NCBI GenBank assembly: GCA_945643635.1 | Contig: CALZFC010000107.1 | Location: forward strand, 257,501-321,500 | Source: Allodiplogaster sudhausi | Lineage: Eukaryota > Nematoda > Chromadorea > Rhabditida > Diplogasteridae | DNA length: 64,000 nt | Reading direction: 5' to 3' | In this document: positions 47,891 through 60,156 of the stretch, piece after piece | Layout of the letters: each line of letters opens with the position of its first letter | Position numbering within the stretch: position 1 is the stretch's first letter | Made by a program: the position numbers and the translations under genes | The notes under the pieces: model-generated | Told to the model about the DNA's origin: nothing | Seen by the model: only the letters and a program-made list of their open reading frames with translations | The model's database searches: none

Positions 47891-50141
47891 TTATGAAAGA
47901 GCAGAACGAATTTTGGACATCATCTTCTTGAAAAATCCCGTGGTGCGAGTGGGTTCGTCAACCTGAAATGAATCATATGAAGAGAAGAATGAAAGCGAGA
48001 GTGTACCTGGAAGGGGATAATTCCCTGGCTGAAAGCATCCAGAGAAGGCTTCTGCACCTTCCTCCGCTCCTCTCACTCAAAACGGGAGTTCCCAAGATCA
48101 GAACCGCTTCATCGCTTAACGTCTGAAATATTATTCTACACCACAATATTATACCTTTTGCAGAAGAAAATTAATTTTGAAAAAAAAAACCAACTGAAGC
48201 AGAGGGAGAAGCAGGAATTCGCGCAGTTTGTGGTGAGTGATTGTTCTGGACGTCTTTGCCTTCCCCATCCTTTTCCTTCCCTTCCGTCATTTCTAGAATG
48301 GGACAACTACCCCATATTCAAGATAGGCACAACAAGGACGATCACTTTCCTGACTGTTCACTTGCACAAAACTAAATTAATGAAAGTGATATATTAACCA
48401 TTAGTTTTGCCCTTCTTGAGAGGAGGCGAAGTGGAAGCAGAAGAATCTGAAGAATCTGCAGGCCGCTTTCTCTTCTTCTTCTCAGCTTCCGCTCTCCACT
48501 TCTTCTTCATATCTTTCTCCAAATACCTCACAAATTCGTCAAATGGTGGCACGATAAAACGTTCTTTCTGCAAAAAAAAAACTATTAAAAAAACATTTCT
48601 ACCGAGTTGCTAAGCAAAGTCCTGCGCTTGAGAGAATAATAAATAGTACGGCCTAATATTTTGACATCAGGAACTCACGGACGTATTAAATATATTCAAG
48701 ATTCTCGGGTATGTTGGAACATAGAAGTACATCCCGGGATAAACTCAAATTGGAGAATTTTAATACACGATATGCGCATAGCGTCAGTGACTCTTATAAC
48801 TAACTAAAGGCGAGCTGTAAGTATGCAAAATAATTCACAACATAACGCACGTCTCTTAGGTTACGGTAAGTCTTATTGAATCCGAAGTAGAAGATGATGT
48901 CGTTAGGATTGATGGATGGAGATGAAGGGCGAGTCTCAGGGGCATCTTCATTCTTTCTATCTCCATCTCCCTCGTGGAAAGTCAAGGTCTCTCCATCCCC
49001 TCCACTTCGCTGAAGGAGAACCGCCCTGCCAAGCAGATTCATCATTAAAAAGTGTAGGAGCGAAAAAAAGCACTACGAAGGAAAGCTAAAGTCAGCAGTT
49101 GATCGCCCGAACCTCTTCAGATAAGCTGGAGGGTAGCCGTTAGCGAAACCCATCTTCCGCATACGGTAGATGTACTCTGGGATGTCATTGGGACCGCAGT
49201 CAAGAGCTCGCATCAAAGAGTCAGAAAGACGGCCAGGCTTCATCCCAGAGGAGGCAGCCGAGAAATCGTGATAACGACCACTGAAAAGACAGAGAAAGAA
49301 ATATAGAGAAAGAGAGAGATGGAGAGAGAGAATTCGGGAAATGCAAAGAAACAGAATTGCAATGAAATCAAAGAAAAAAGCAAAAAGTTAAGTAAATCGG
49401 AATAAAAGTACTGACTCCGGCCTATTTTGAACGGCTTGACGAAAAGCGTTCTGATTTTCACGAATTCGCTTCAAGTTCTTTGGTTCGGAGCACTTATTCA
49501 AGTTGTGATCCCCGTTGCAGTTGAAGCATTTTGGCTTAAGAGAACTAATATATATTATGTATTACATTCTCTATATATACACCGCCCCTACAAAGAAATA
49601 TGTTATAAAATAAAAGATAATGGCAAAAAATGTCGAACATACGGGAGTTTCTAGTACAAACCGACGACCTTACACTTAAGAACACGGAATAAAAAAACAG
49701 TAACGCTTGCGCATGGCAAAACCTTAAATCTGCCGCTGTCGGAGTTTTTCTTGACTGGACAAGCCTCGTCTGAGCTTTCCGTTAAGATTCCCGCCATCCA
49801 GCTCCTTCAAGAGATGACAAGTTATAAGTATACACACTCAGAAAAGAACTGACGAGGAAGAAGAGCGGTTGTGTATGGATGGGGCAGAAACAATTTCGAC
49901 AACTTCCGAACTGTCTTCCAACGCAGAACGATCAAGAACAAAGGATCCGTCGTCCAGAAGTTCCACCACTTCCACATACTTATCGAGACTAAAGACACAG
50001 TAAAAACATGAAAAAAATTCTCAGGCATTAACCACATAAAAACAGCGGCAAATCGCGCATTAAAGAGCTGGGCTGACCTCTCATCAGGCGATGAACATTC
50101 GCCATCTTCACGTTCATTTCTTCGATATTGAACCTTCGGAA
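47891..50141 (-). CDS. ZCCHC8: ZCCHC8, NEXT-complex zinc-knuckle protein
   Basis: ZCCHC8 scaffolds the nuclear exosome targeting complex with MTR4 and RBM7. Exons include SPDE|SLDKYVEVVELLDDG (49.99 kb), then a CCHC knuckle PKCFNCNGDHNLNKC (C-x2-C-x4-H-x4-C) at 49.53 kb. The PSP region follows, RLSDSLMRALDCGPNDIPEY then YRMRKMGFANGYPPAYLKR (49.2 kb). An exon with FIVPPFDEFVRYLEKDMKKK and a KKKRKRP signal (48.5 kb) and an acidic EGKEKDGEGKD exon follow. The last exons read SLDAFSQGIIPFQ|VDEPTRTT and end MMSKIRSALS, matching the MTR4-activating C-terminus. The penultimate exon enters in another frame (LSDEAVLILGTPVLSE) and needs a frame change near 48060. The first coding exon is not identified; TMIE diverges about 240 bp away. 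Confidence 0.8.
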
Positions 50142-50377
50142 CTTAAGACGATATGAAAAGCAATGTCAGGGTAAAAAAAAAGAAGAAGAAGAATACCTTT
50201 CATTATATCGAGGCAGAAAAGAAGAGCAGCTAATAAATTGAACAATTTCTCAGTTCTTGGGCTAGAATATCTTTTCGACCCGTCGAACTCTCAGAACGTT
50301 TTAGTAAAATACGGTCCCTATTCGCTGGTCCTTGGACTGCAAAAGAACGATGTAGCGGAGAGCAAGCCGATGGTTAA
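50142..50377. promoter_or_regulatory. Divergent ZCCHC8/TMIE promoter region
   Basis: About 236 bp separate the first supported ZCCHC8 exon from the proposed TMIE start. An undetected first ZCCHC8 exon or TMIE 5' exon may lie inside. Shared promoter function is inferred from the spacing only. Confidence 0.35.
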
Positions 50378-51208
50378 ATGGAGAAGATGTCAGGTTCGCG
50401 AGAGGAGAGCACTCTGCCTGCACTGGACCAGTACGTCGCACCTGGACTCCGTCTGTGGATGCTCATTGCTCTGGTCTCAGGCGTGGTCCTCATCATGGGT
50501 TTGCTGCTCCCTTGTCTCTTATCTTCTTCGTCCTTGTTATTTCAGTTGTCGTTGTCTGCTGCTTCATGCGAATCCGAATTCCACGCACGAAACGCCAGAT
50601 TGATATGATAGCAGCAAAGAGGAAGATGAGAAGCAAGAAGAGCGGGGACGCGGGTCAACATGGTGCGCCTTTTCTTCACAAGCTTTCAGTATAGTGCATT
50701 TACTGCTTCAGTTACCGACGAGAGAGCCCAGGCCATCGTAATGAATTCGATGAATCAGAAGCCGGCCTCCAGCGGCCCGAGAAAGCCGCATTCACAATCA
50801 GATGAAAGGAAACCGCTGAAAGAAAAAATGGCGAAAACCCAAACCGCTGTGTAAGTATATGCTAGTTTGCCGTCCTAACGTTACAAGTGTAATCCCTTTT
50901 TTAATTTTCGCTGCTTTAATTTAGTGTTCTCCTGCTTTAAGAAAAATCCATATACCTTGACTAGCTTTAACATCTTGCCATGACTCTATGAACGCGTTTC
51001 AGCAAACGGTGCTAATTTGTACTATTTGATCTTTAACTTGATCTTTTTTTTGTGTCTTAGGCTATACCTAAGTGACGGAATGAAAAATGTAAAGCTTGAT
51101 GTATTGCCCTCTGGTACTCTGAAGGTGTGTTGCCAATTCATACCGTATTCGCATACCGAAAGCAGAATAATCGGACAGAATGAACAGAAATGTAGTGTTG
51201 ATGGTTAA
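50378..51208 (+). CDS. TMIE: TMIE-like transmembrane inner ear protein
   Basis: TMIE is a small membrane subunit of the hair-cell mechanotransduction complex, conserved in animals outside vertebrates. ATG 50378 starts MEKMSGSREESTLPALDQYV. The transmembrane exon GLRLWMLIALVSGVVLIM joins across a 46-bp intron (50499-50544) to VVVVCCFMRIRIPRTKRQID and AAKRKMRSKKSGDA. The arrangement RLW-helix-CCF-x-R-x-PRT matches TMIE exactly in spacing. A second intron leads to VTDERAQAIVMNSMNQKP and a Lys-rich tail. Either the reading ends at QTAV (TAA at 50852) or the strong GTAAGT donor there is used to add LYLSDGMKNVKLDV, ending by 51208. There is no N-terminal signal peptide in this model. The identity rests on one short but characteristic block. 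Confidence 0.72.
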
Positions 51209-51230
51209 CACTGATGTCTGAGTGGCGTGG

Positions 51231-52191
51231 ATGGAAGGAAGCGGGGCGGTGGATGTCTCACTCTTTACTTCATATGCTCTAGGCTCGCTGGCAAGATCTT
51301 CCTTCCGTCGGAAAGTCATGTAAGTGATTGAAGCTTCAAGGGAAGAGTGCAAAGTAGTCATGTTTAAGAGAAGATGTCAAGGCGTGTTTCGGGCAGCCGG
51401 GCAGAGTGCTGAGAAATTGTCGTGTGCAAGGACTCTGCATCTCGGACTGCTTTTCATACGAGTCGCAAAATTTCCCGAAGATCTCGAGGTCGTAACTGAT
51501 TTGATGCAGTGGCTCGAAGTCTCTTTGCAGGAGCTATGCTGTGTTTGTCGACATATCACACTTTCAATGGATTCGAAGGAAAAGGAGTTTAACTTTACCT
51601 TTCTTCTTCTGAATACAGCAACAATTAAAGACGGGAGCCGTTTGATTGGGGCCTCTTCAGGCTCATTCCCAAGGCCATGGATTCTGTCGAGGTGAGAGTA
51701 TGTTTTGTATTCCCACCAGGTAACTGATGGCTGACAATTCAGGGTAACAAGGTGAGTGAGCAGAAGAGCTGGCAGTGTCTGGTGCACTTCCTTCTGCTCT
51801 TCTCCTCGGCTTCGACTTGGAAAGTCACCAGAGATGCTCCTCAGCTTCTCGGAGTTGTATCTTCACTCTGCATTAAAATGAGCAATTCTCTCAACGACAT
51901 CACTGCGAATTCCGCTTTGAGTGTTAGTCGTATAGATAAAATTTAGTTGTGTTTCCACTTGCTTTGTTTCTTCCAGAATTCTACTTTTTTACAGTCAGTT
52001 CTGTACAAAGTAAATAACAAGTCGCGCCCTCTCCTTTCCTGCGAAGCTATCTCTGCACTCTTCTCCCTCGCACTCAGGCCTTTGACTCGCCATGATGAAC
52101 ATGAAGAAGATATCATCTTCATTACCTCCCTGTTCTCCTCTCCTGCCGTTCTTGTCCACGTCAATGAATCTGTACGCTCTTCAATTTCTTT

Positions 52192-52231
<40 letters not shown>

Positions 52232-52346
52232 ACTCACTCCCTCTCTCTCTGCCTCTCTCCGATCTTTCTCTGCCTCTCTCTCTCTCTTTCTCTCTCTCTC
52301 TGTGATTGTCTCTCTCTCCCTCTCTCTCTGCCTCTCTCACTTTCTC

Positions 52347-52382
<36 letters not shown>

Positions 52383-52968
52383 ACTCACTCCCTCTCTCTC
52401 TGCCTCTCTCCCCCTCTCTCTCTGCCTCTCTCACTCTCTCTCTCTCTGTGATTGTCTCTCTCTCCCTCTCTCTCTCTGCCTCTCTCACTTTCTCTCTCTC
52501 TTTGCCTCTCTCTCTCTCCCTCTCTCACACACACTCTCTCTCTACCTCTCTCTCCCTCTCTCTCTCTGCCTCTCTCACTTTCTCTCTCTCTCTGCCTCCC
52601 TCTCTCTCTCTCTCTCCTTACAGAGTCGTCAGCAGACGGTGCGAGCCCGTGTGCTTCCTCGTGTGCTGTTTCTTCTCCGTGATCGTCCCCTTGTGTTGAC
52701 TGACCCCTCGCGAACCCTCAACATCACTGCCAATCTCATTCATCTCAGCTTCCTCGATACCTCGGTTGGTGTCCTCCGCGACTGAAAGAGAGAGATGAAG
52801 TAGAAGTGCAGGGAGTGGCTGAGTCTCTGTCGGATTGGTCCGTGGTGGTGGGAGATCTGCTGGAGAAATGTTCTGAACTGTCGCGGGGAGTTGAGTGTAA
52901 GAGCCGTTCAACTTCTCACTTCCACGCTGTCTTCGGCCCTTGTTCCTTCTCTCTAGACTCCAAGTTGG

Positions 52969-53019
<51 letters not shown>

Positions 53020-56000
53020 CTCTTCTTAGCTCTGAGATGAGTCTCCACCACGTGGCTGGCCAGCTCCGTCTGCTTTCTCACGGCCGACTGCTTCGTATTC
53101 TCTTCTCTCCATCTCACATTCTCCCCTTCCGACCTTCTCACTCTTATTCATCTCAACCACCTTCTGGTAATTTTTCCTTTTGCATGAAGGTAAGAACATT
53201 CTCATTAATATGTGTCAGTATTAATGGTTCTCCAGCAGTTCCAGTCACTTTGGAAGTAGTGTGTTCCCAGGTAGTGGCCCCGCCCACTCCCTCCTCCAAC
53301 TGTACTCTCGACTGAAGACAAGCAAGAAGCCTTCTGTTCACTCGGTGGCTTCTCTGCCTGTGTCTCCTGCCGCCCTCGTGGCCAATCTCTTTCTCACGGC
53401 CATTCAAGTCTTCCGCAATCTCTGGTCTGACATCCTCTCTGGTTTGTTTTGCAATCGCTTCTATTTTTGCTTTTACTAACTTGAGAACAGAATTCCTCAT
53501 TTGTTTTATGTAATGCTTTTGTTGAGTTGAACAGATACCGTCATCTTAAGACAGGTTTTCTAAGTGCTATTTCTTTTGAAGGTATTTGTGCTGAGAGTAA
53601 TGTGCTGCGTACATTGTGGGGAGTGGTTGAATGCTGGAGGGCAGAGTCAGCAGGAGGAGGGAGGGGGGGGAGGAGAGGATCTCTTCCAACTTGCTCTGCA
53701 CTTCTGCTGTCATTCCAGAGTGAAGACTGCCTCGTCTCTCCCTCTCATCCACATCGCCCCTCTCCATCTCTTCACGGATGCTGCCTCTTATCTCATCAAG
53801 TCAGTCTCTGCTTCTTCTTCTCTCCTTTCTTTTCCTCCTTCAGGATTCTTGATGATGAGGAACTCTACGAGGGCGGAGAGTTGCTCCCTCTCCAAGAACT
53901 CGTTTCCCTGGCTAAGCTTACGAATCTCTTCCTCTTTCGCTGCATCTGGAATCATTGTTCTGGTTGGACTCTTGTCTATTCATCTCTTACAATTTCGTAT
54001 GATTTTAGAAGGGGAAAGAGAGCGAACTCCTCTCTTCACGAGTCTCCACACACTCTGTCTCATCCTCTACACTCGCCATTCCAGACGCCCTCTCAGCCAT
54101 GATGAGAAGTTGTGGCTAACCACGTAAGTCTTCTTTGTCTTCTGTCTTCCAATCATTTCTGTCCTTTCAGAGAAGTTCGTTCGAGTGTGATTCTTGGAGA
54201 GTTCGAGAGGGGAACAACGAGAGCAGTCCTTCTCATGAGGATGGCAAGTCACATTGTCCCCTTGAAAGAACGCATGTTTCTCTTCCGCAAATTCATCTCT
54301 AAGGAAAAGGCTAGTGAACAACAAGGAAAGTAGTGGAAGGAACTGGTTGGCTGATGGAATGGAGTTGAGAACAGCGAGCAGGGGACTACGATGCTGCGGG
54401 TTGTCCGTCGACAGGTGGTTGAAGATGGATTCAGACAGCTCTCTTCTCTTCCCCCCGGGGCACTTCGAGGTGTCATCCGAGTCAAGTTTGTCAATGAACA
54501 TGGACTAGAAGAGGCTGGCATTGACCAGGATGGAGTTTTCAAGGTTCTACATAGCTGTTTTTTCACTGCCGTTTGGTATATCTACATTATATTGACACGC
54601 TCAGAAAAAAAATATTTTGTAGGAGTTCTTGGAACAAACTTTGAAGCAAGTGTTCTCGCCTTCTCTGTCTCTGTTTGCTGTGACCAGCGCAGGCCAGTTT
54701 TTCTCCTTCATTGCCTGTTAATGGGTGACAATGGTGCCTGTTCAGGTCAACTCCATCCTTCTCCGACTTCTTACCTGCATGAGAACCACCTAGAGCTGTT
54801 CAAATTTGTTGGAGCGATGCTAGGGAAAGCGGTGTTCGAAGGGATAGTCGTGGATGTGCAACTCGCCCCTGTAATGCTCGCTTCGTTGCTGGGAGTGCGA
54901 ACCCTGAGTGCCCTGGACGAGCTGGCTCAGCTGGACCCGGAGCTCTTCCGTAGTCTCAGCTTCGTCAAGAAGTGCCAGCCTGAAGAGGTCGCCGATCTCG
55001 CTCTCAACTTCTCTACTGATGAAAGCAGATTTGGAGAGGTTCGTCGTACTTCGGGCAGCACTCTCCAACCACAACTTCCTTCTTATTTTAGGACAAGACA
55101 TATTCAACATAAGAGTTGACGGTTCATTTTGGTATGCGAGTGATTTGTAGATGAAAAAATTTCGATTTCAAATTCGAGTATACGAGTAGTTTAGGATCAA
55201 GTCTTTATCAGGTTTTTCGGGATAAAGTTTGTTGTGGAATTGAATGGATGGAAATTGGTTCAACTCTATTGTAGGTTGTTACCGTTGACATTGTTCCTTG
55301 CGGACGGACAATTCCCGTAACTGCAGAAAACAGGTATAATATTATGATAAATTAACAAATAAGTTGATATGAAGAAGGAAGTTGATCTGAGCGAGAGAGG
55401 TGCGGTGCTCAGAATCAGCTATGTTCATCGAATGGCCCACTATCGCGTCTTCACTCGTTCTGAACGTGAATGTGCTGCCTTCGTGGACGGCTTCCAGTCG
55501 GTTGTTCAGCCTTCTTGGCTGGGTCTCTTCGCTCCTCATGATCTCCAGCTTCTGATCTCTGGACACACCAGGTACGCTTTCTTCAGCTCTTCTATCATCT
55601 GATTTCCATGGATTTTTGTTTTATTGTTTTATCATATATTTTTTAAGCTACCTTGCGTTTAATTTTTTTAATATCTGTATTCTTTTACAATAGTAATATT
55701 CCTTTGTGCATTTGGACTCCTTGAATCTGAGATTGAAAAACCAATTAGACTATGTATTTATCGCATTAAAGCGAATGGCAGCTTAAAGCCCAACGGAAGA
55801 CATTAAAGGTAGAGAGAGAAAGAGAGAGAGAGAGAATAGAGACATTAAGGTAGAGAGAGAGAGAGAGGGAGGGAGAGATAGAGAGAGTAGTGCGATAGCC
55901 TTGCCCGTTAAGAGTAGCAGTAGCATTAGATCCGAGGTTATCTCGAGAAATCGAGGAGTGGAAAGAGAATGAGTTGAACTTGGTTTCTTCGGAGTTCAAT

Positions 56001-56272
56001 CGAAGTCAATGAAGAAGGCTTCGGCTCGAGTGACTGTCATCTGTAGTGTCGATCATTCCACTCGCCAGTCTCACAGCTCAACACAATCATTTTGAGATTA
56101 TTTGATCGAGACACCTCTCTCTCTCTCTCTCTCCCGCTCTCTCTTTCGTTCTTTTTCTCTCTCTCGTTCTCTTTCTCTCTCTCTCCCGTTCTCTATCGCT
56201 TCCCTTCTCTCTCTATCCCGCTCTCTCTCGTTCTCTCTCTCTCTCACGCTCTCTCTCGTTCTCTCTCTCTCG

Positions 56273-56317
<45 letters not shown>

Positions 56318-56897
56318 CTCTCCTCTCTCTCATTACAGTGACATTGACCTGGCAGATCTCCGTCGCAATGTCCAATACTACGGTGGATTCCACTCTGGCC
56401 ACCGGGTGATCAAATGGCTCTGGCACATTCTTCAATATGACTTCTCCATTGAGGAGCGGCGGCTGTTCCTGAAGGTGCGCGGGAAGAGTTTGAGCCATCT
56501 GGTTGAGAATTCTTTTGTTCAGTTCGTAACAAGTTGCTCTCGTGGTCCCATTCTGGGGTTCGCATCTCTCGAACCTCCGTTCTCTATTCGATGTGTTGAA
56601 GTCTGCGATGACCAGGTACGCTCTCAGCAGCCTGCGTCTCTCCATCTTTCTCTTTCTCTCTCTCTCTCTCTCTCTCATATTCACACTCTCTCTGTCTTCG
56701 TTCAGGACACTGGAGACACGCTGGGGAGTGTGCTGCGTGGATTCCTAGCAATGAAGAAGGAAGAAGCGACCAGCCGCCTTCCCACGGCATCCACTTGTTT
56801 CAATCTCTTGAAACTCCCAAATTACAACAAGAAGAGCACGCTGCTTCAGAAACTCCGATACGCTATTCATTCTGAGACCGGATTCGAACTGAGCTGA
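51231..56897 (+). CDS. UBE3B: UBE3B-type HECT E3 ubiquitin ligase
   Basis: UBE3B is a HECT-family ubiquitin ligase linked to mitochondria-associated turnover. The N-terminal start (51231 or a later ATG) is uncertain. Conserved blocks are [20 protein letters not shown] (51.78 kb), [18 protein letters not shown] (52.06 kb), [18 protein letters not shown] (52.66 kb) and [11 protein letters not shown] with [19 protein letters not shown] opening the HECT domain (54.4 kb). These are followed by YPSPTSY-like [48 protein letters not shown] sequence and [16 protein letters not shown]. The catalytic cysteine lies in [12 protein letters not shown] (codon 56796-56798). The C-terminus is SETGFELS at 56897, as in human UBE3B. 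CT microsatellites fill introns at 52.2-52.6, 52.97, 56.1-56.3 and 56.65 kb. Confidence 0.9.
52196..52617. repeat. Extended CT microsatellite forming a UBE3B acceptor tract
   Basis: More than 400 bp of CTCTCTCCCTCTCTCTCTGC-type sequence ending CTCCTTACAG|AGTCGTCAGC. Pyrimidine-rich on the sense strand. It gives three long open frames that are not genes. Confidence 0.92.
55807..55890. repeat. GA microsatellite in a UBE3B intron
   Basis: Two (GA)n runs, each following a GACATTAA-GGTAGAGAG phrase, so the block looks like a duplicated 45-bp unit. Purine-rich on the sense strand, away from the acceptor. Confidence 0.8.
56113..56333. repeat. CT microsatellite forming a UBE3B acceptor tract
   Basis: CTCTCTCCCGCTCTCTCTTT-type sequence and a pure (CT)n run that ends CATTACAG|TGACATTGACCTGGC. 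Pyrimidine-rich on the sense strand. Confidence 0.9.
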
Positions 56898-57176
56898 TCG
56901 TAGTGAATTTATTTATTTGCTGATAAATGGCCTTTGATTTCGTCTGCCAGAAAAATAACATTGTCTGCCTCCTTGCATGGCGAGGAAGCGTCTAACGTGA
57001 GACACGGTGCCAACCGTAAGATTGGGGCGTAATGTCTGAGGCATAACATTGGATTGGAACTTCGCGCGCAAGTCTCTCGGGCGGTGAATTACAAGAACAA
57101 GTTTTTCGTGAGTATTGATTGATTGGATCGCTCGGGTCTTCTCCGAATATTTAATTTGCTCTTGCTTTTGTAACAA

Positions 57177-59106
57177 ATGCCTAAGTCGATGCATCGGTCC
57201 TTCAATGAATCTACCACCACCGCAGATTTCAAGGTTAACTGGCTACTTCTTTCTTCGTCTCTATCATTTCTACGTCACTGTAGATATTTGTCTTTTCTTT
57301 ATGCTATTTTATGTATTCACTTATATTTTTCTTTTAACTTTTGAAGTTTACGTTTAGAAGGGTGTAGATTGATGCTTAGGGGAAGTCAAGATTGATGCTT
57401 AGGGGAAGTCAAGATTGATGCTTAGGGGAAGTCAAGATTGATGCTTAGGGGAAGTCAAGATTCCGTCATCGACAGTGGGAAAAGAAGCTTCGGCAGAAGA
57501 ATGCATTGTTCACGATGATCAGTGTTCGTGAACTGTGAGACCTGATTGACGAGAACGAGGGACGACCGATTGCTCCGAAGGTTAGTGTTGGCAATAAATT
57601 AGAGAATGAGCTAGAAATATTAAGATTAAACCAACGATTGCGGAGAGTAAGCCGAGGAAAAAGAAGAAGTCGCAGCGCTGGGAATGCGAGATGCCTTGTC
57701 TCGCGGAGTGTCTGAAGGAGACGGCCTCTCGATCTCCTCTGCTCACTCCTCTCGTATTTCCTTTTCATACCCTCACCATCGGCCGCTTTTCCGTACGTGA
57801 TTTCAAGTTGCTCAACTTCCAAAAATACAGCGGTATTTCAACATGGTTTACCCCCAACAGGATTGAGCGAATTTTGATTGCTAGATTCGCAAACTTTTGC
57901 CGCTATTGCGTTTTTGATCTGAAGAAGAGACGTTTTGATCCCAAAATGTTTGGTTATTTTTGCTCCCCGTGCTTCACAGGTACTGGCCCCCGAACTGGAA
58001 GCCGAAGATTGCAATGTTCTTCGAATCGATGAGTCATTTAATGCATTCTCATATGATTTCTGCTGCACTTCTGGTGTTGAGGTGTTAGTTATTCTCCCAT
58101 CCTCATTCTTGGAATTATTATTTTTGTATATAATAATATATAGTAATGAAAAAGTAAGTTTTAAATATATTGAATTGTATACGGATAGCCGTACACCCAA
58201 AATGTCGAGGTGTACCCAACGCAAAAGCGCGGTAGACGCCTGTAGGGAGATTGTTGTGTGTTATCCTGTGGGGGTCATCATTTCAGCTACCGATGTGTCA
58301 TCGCGGTTCCGGTCCATAAAATTGAGAGGATTTTTGCGGCAACAGATGAAGTGAAGCTCAAGGTCTCTTTTGTTTTCCAAATTATGGCACGATTTTCCTG
58401 GCAGTTCATTCGTTTTCTCAATTATGCGCTTGTCATAATTGTTTTCTCTAATTTTGTTTTTACAATTTTACAAAAGGTTGACATTGCAGCTGAAAGAACG
58501 GGATGGAATTACCATTTCGGTATGGCTGGACGGAGTGGAGAGCACTGTGGATGTGACTGCGGGGCAACTCGCTCAATCCTCCCTCCACACTCTGTGTCTC
58601 CGTGTTCCCACATCGGCGTTCCAACAGCAACTTCTTGCTCGTAACTCTGCTCTCTTCTCTCCTCTCTTTTAAGATCGCAATCGCGAGGTTCGCATCCTTG
58701 TCATTTCTCGTTGGATGGATTTATCGCTTGTCCATTATAAAATGAATTGCTGATAGCTTTCTTGTGTTCTGATAGGGAGAATGAGTCTGATTCACCTTTC
58801 CCTAGTAATATCTTTATTTCATCCTTGGAAAAAGGGGAACAATGAAAATACGAAATGATATAGGTCTGGAGTCGGTATATGAGTTGTTATGTTAAGATGA
58901 CATCGGAGTTGCTTGTGCAGTCTCACTATTTGATGCCTTGCCTGGAAGGCAGTGAATGGGCGCGGAGCTTCTCCTTTCACGGACTGGGCAGTCTCGCCCC
59001 TCCTCAGCTCCTCCCTTCTCCTTTCCCTTCTGGAGGTGCTCTCCCTTATTCCGATGAGAGTCACTACTTTATGGAGTGCTTCACACACTCTCATCACATT
59101 TCTTAG
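57177..59106 (+). CDS. Unrecognised plus-strand gene, several exons
   Basis: A candidate first exon, MPKSMHRSFNESTTTADFK, starts at ATG 57177 and ends at a GTTAAC donor. Further stretches: a Lys/Arg-rich exon near 57630 (SKPRKKKKSQRWEC, or a competing frame), 57980-58082 (VLAPELEAEDCNVLRIDESF), 58286-58362 (YRCVIAVPVHKIERIFAATD between AG and GTCTC) and 58460-58670 (LQLKERDGITISVWLDGVES). The last reads 58905-59106 (HYLMPCLEGSEWARSFSFHG to FTHSHHIS, TAG). Codon content and splice sites support a real gene. No domain is recognised, and not all joints are verified. A 23-bp tandem repeat (57366-57461) sits in its first intron. Confidence 0.45.
57366..57461. repeat. 23-bp tandem repeat, four copies
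   Basis: The unit is GATTGATGCTTAGGGGAAGT plus CAA; copies are identical. Probably intronic in the gene starting at 57177. Identical copies suggest recent expansion. Confidence 0.95.
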
Positions 59107-60156
59107 TATAACACTCTTGCCGCCCTTCGTTGTTATTTATATCTTTGTTTTACTCTCGGTGTTACTTTTCTCTGTGATTGTCGGGTGTTCAAGATCTTTC
59201 TTGCTTATTCATGTAGAATGACTACTATTAACAGGTGCACATTTGTATTTCCTTGCTTTAACTTGGGGTGTTAGCAGTATCGAAGTTTTCGAGATGCGTT
59301 TATAGTTTATTTATAGTTTACCTGGCTTGTAGTTTATTTTAGTCCCTTGATGTTTTATCTGTCTGTGTTTTAGTAGTACTTTGGGTGTTGCGATTAGGCT
59401 CAAGTCTGGCCGTAAGAATGAACGATGGTTTCTTTCTGTCCCCATTTCAATCCTTTTTCTATTTTATTCGAGGGGTATTGAAGCTTGTTCTTGTCAATTT
59501 ATGGAGGAGATTCATTCAAGAAGATGTCGTTGTTTAGTTTCATTTTGTACCGCAAAGAAAGTGAATGCTGAGCCTTTGTGGGATTAAAGGAATCAGACGC
59601 CGCTCTGATCCCCTTTTCCTCTCTGGTATCCCTCCTGATTCTCCGAGACGGCCCTCTCCTCTCCTCTCTTAACTCCACAAACAATTTGTGATAGCCAAGG
59701 GGCTATGCGATAAGCACTACAACCAGGAGCACCCTGGGTGCGCCGTTTGTCCTCACTACTTCGCTTGCACTGTTTCTCTCTCCTCTCTCTTTCTCTCTCT
59801 CACTCTCTCTCTCTCTCTCTCTCTGTTTCTCTCTCTCTCTCACTCCCTTGAGGCTGCTTGAGTTCTTGGATGACCATCACAATGTATGACATAGCAGCCT
59901 GAGTGGCGAGGAAGCCTTAATTTAATTTGACAGACTCCCGATGCGTTCTCTCTGATCTGGATTGATGGCCCATGGCTTCTGCTCCGTACTCAGTGCACTG
60001 AATATGTGTACTTATTTCGTTAATGGGAGGGGCTCTTTTCTAATGCTGATTTGTGAATCGATTTCTTTGTGTGCCCTCAACTTTTGTGTCCTGATAAATC
60101 TGCCTGAGGCTCTCCTCCCTCCAAGCCACTTCAACTAAACTGATCTAAGGATAGCT
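59107..60156. other. Intergenic region
   Basis: No supported gene. A CT microsatellite lies at 59776-59846. Short open frames (for example 59381-59587) have no recognisable content. Confidence 0.45.

Noticed and set aside
52092..52785. Long Leu/Ser-rich frames in three phases
   Set aside because: They are composition artefacts of the CT microsatellite in a UBE3B intron.
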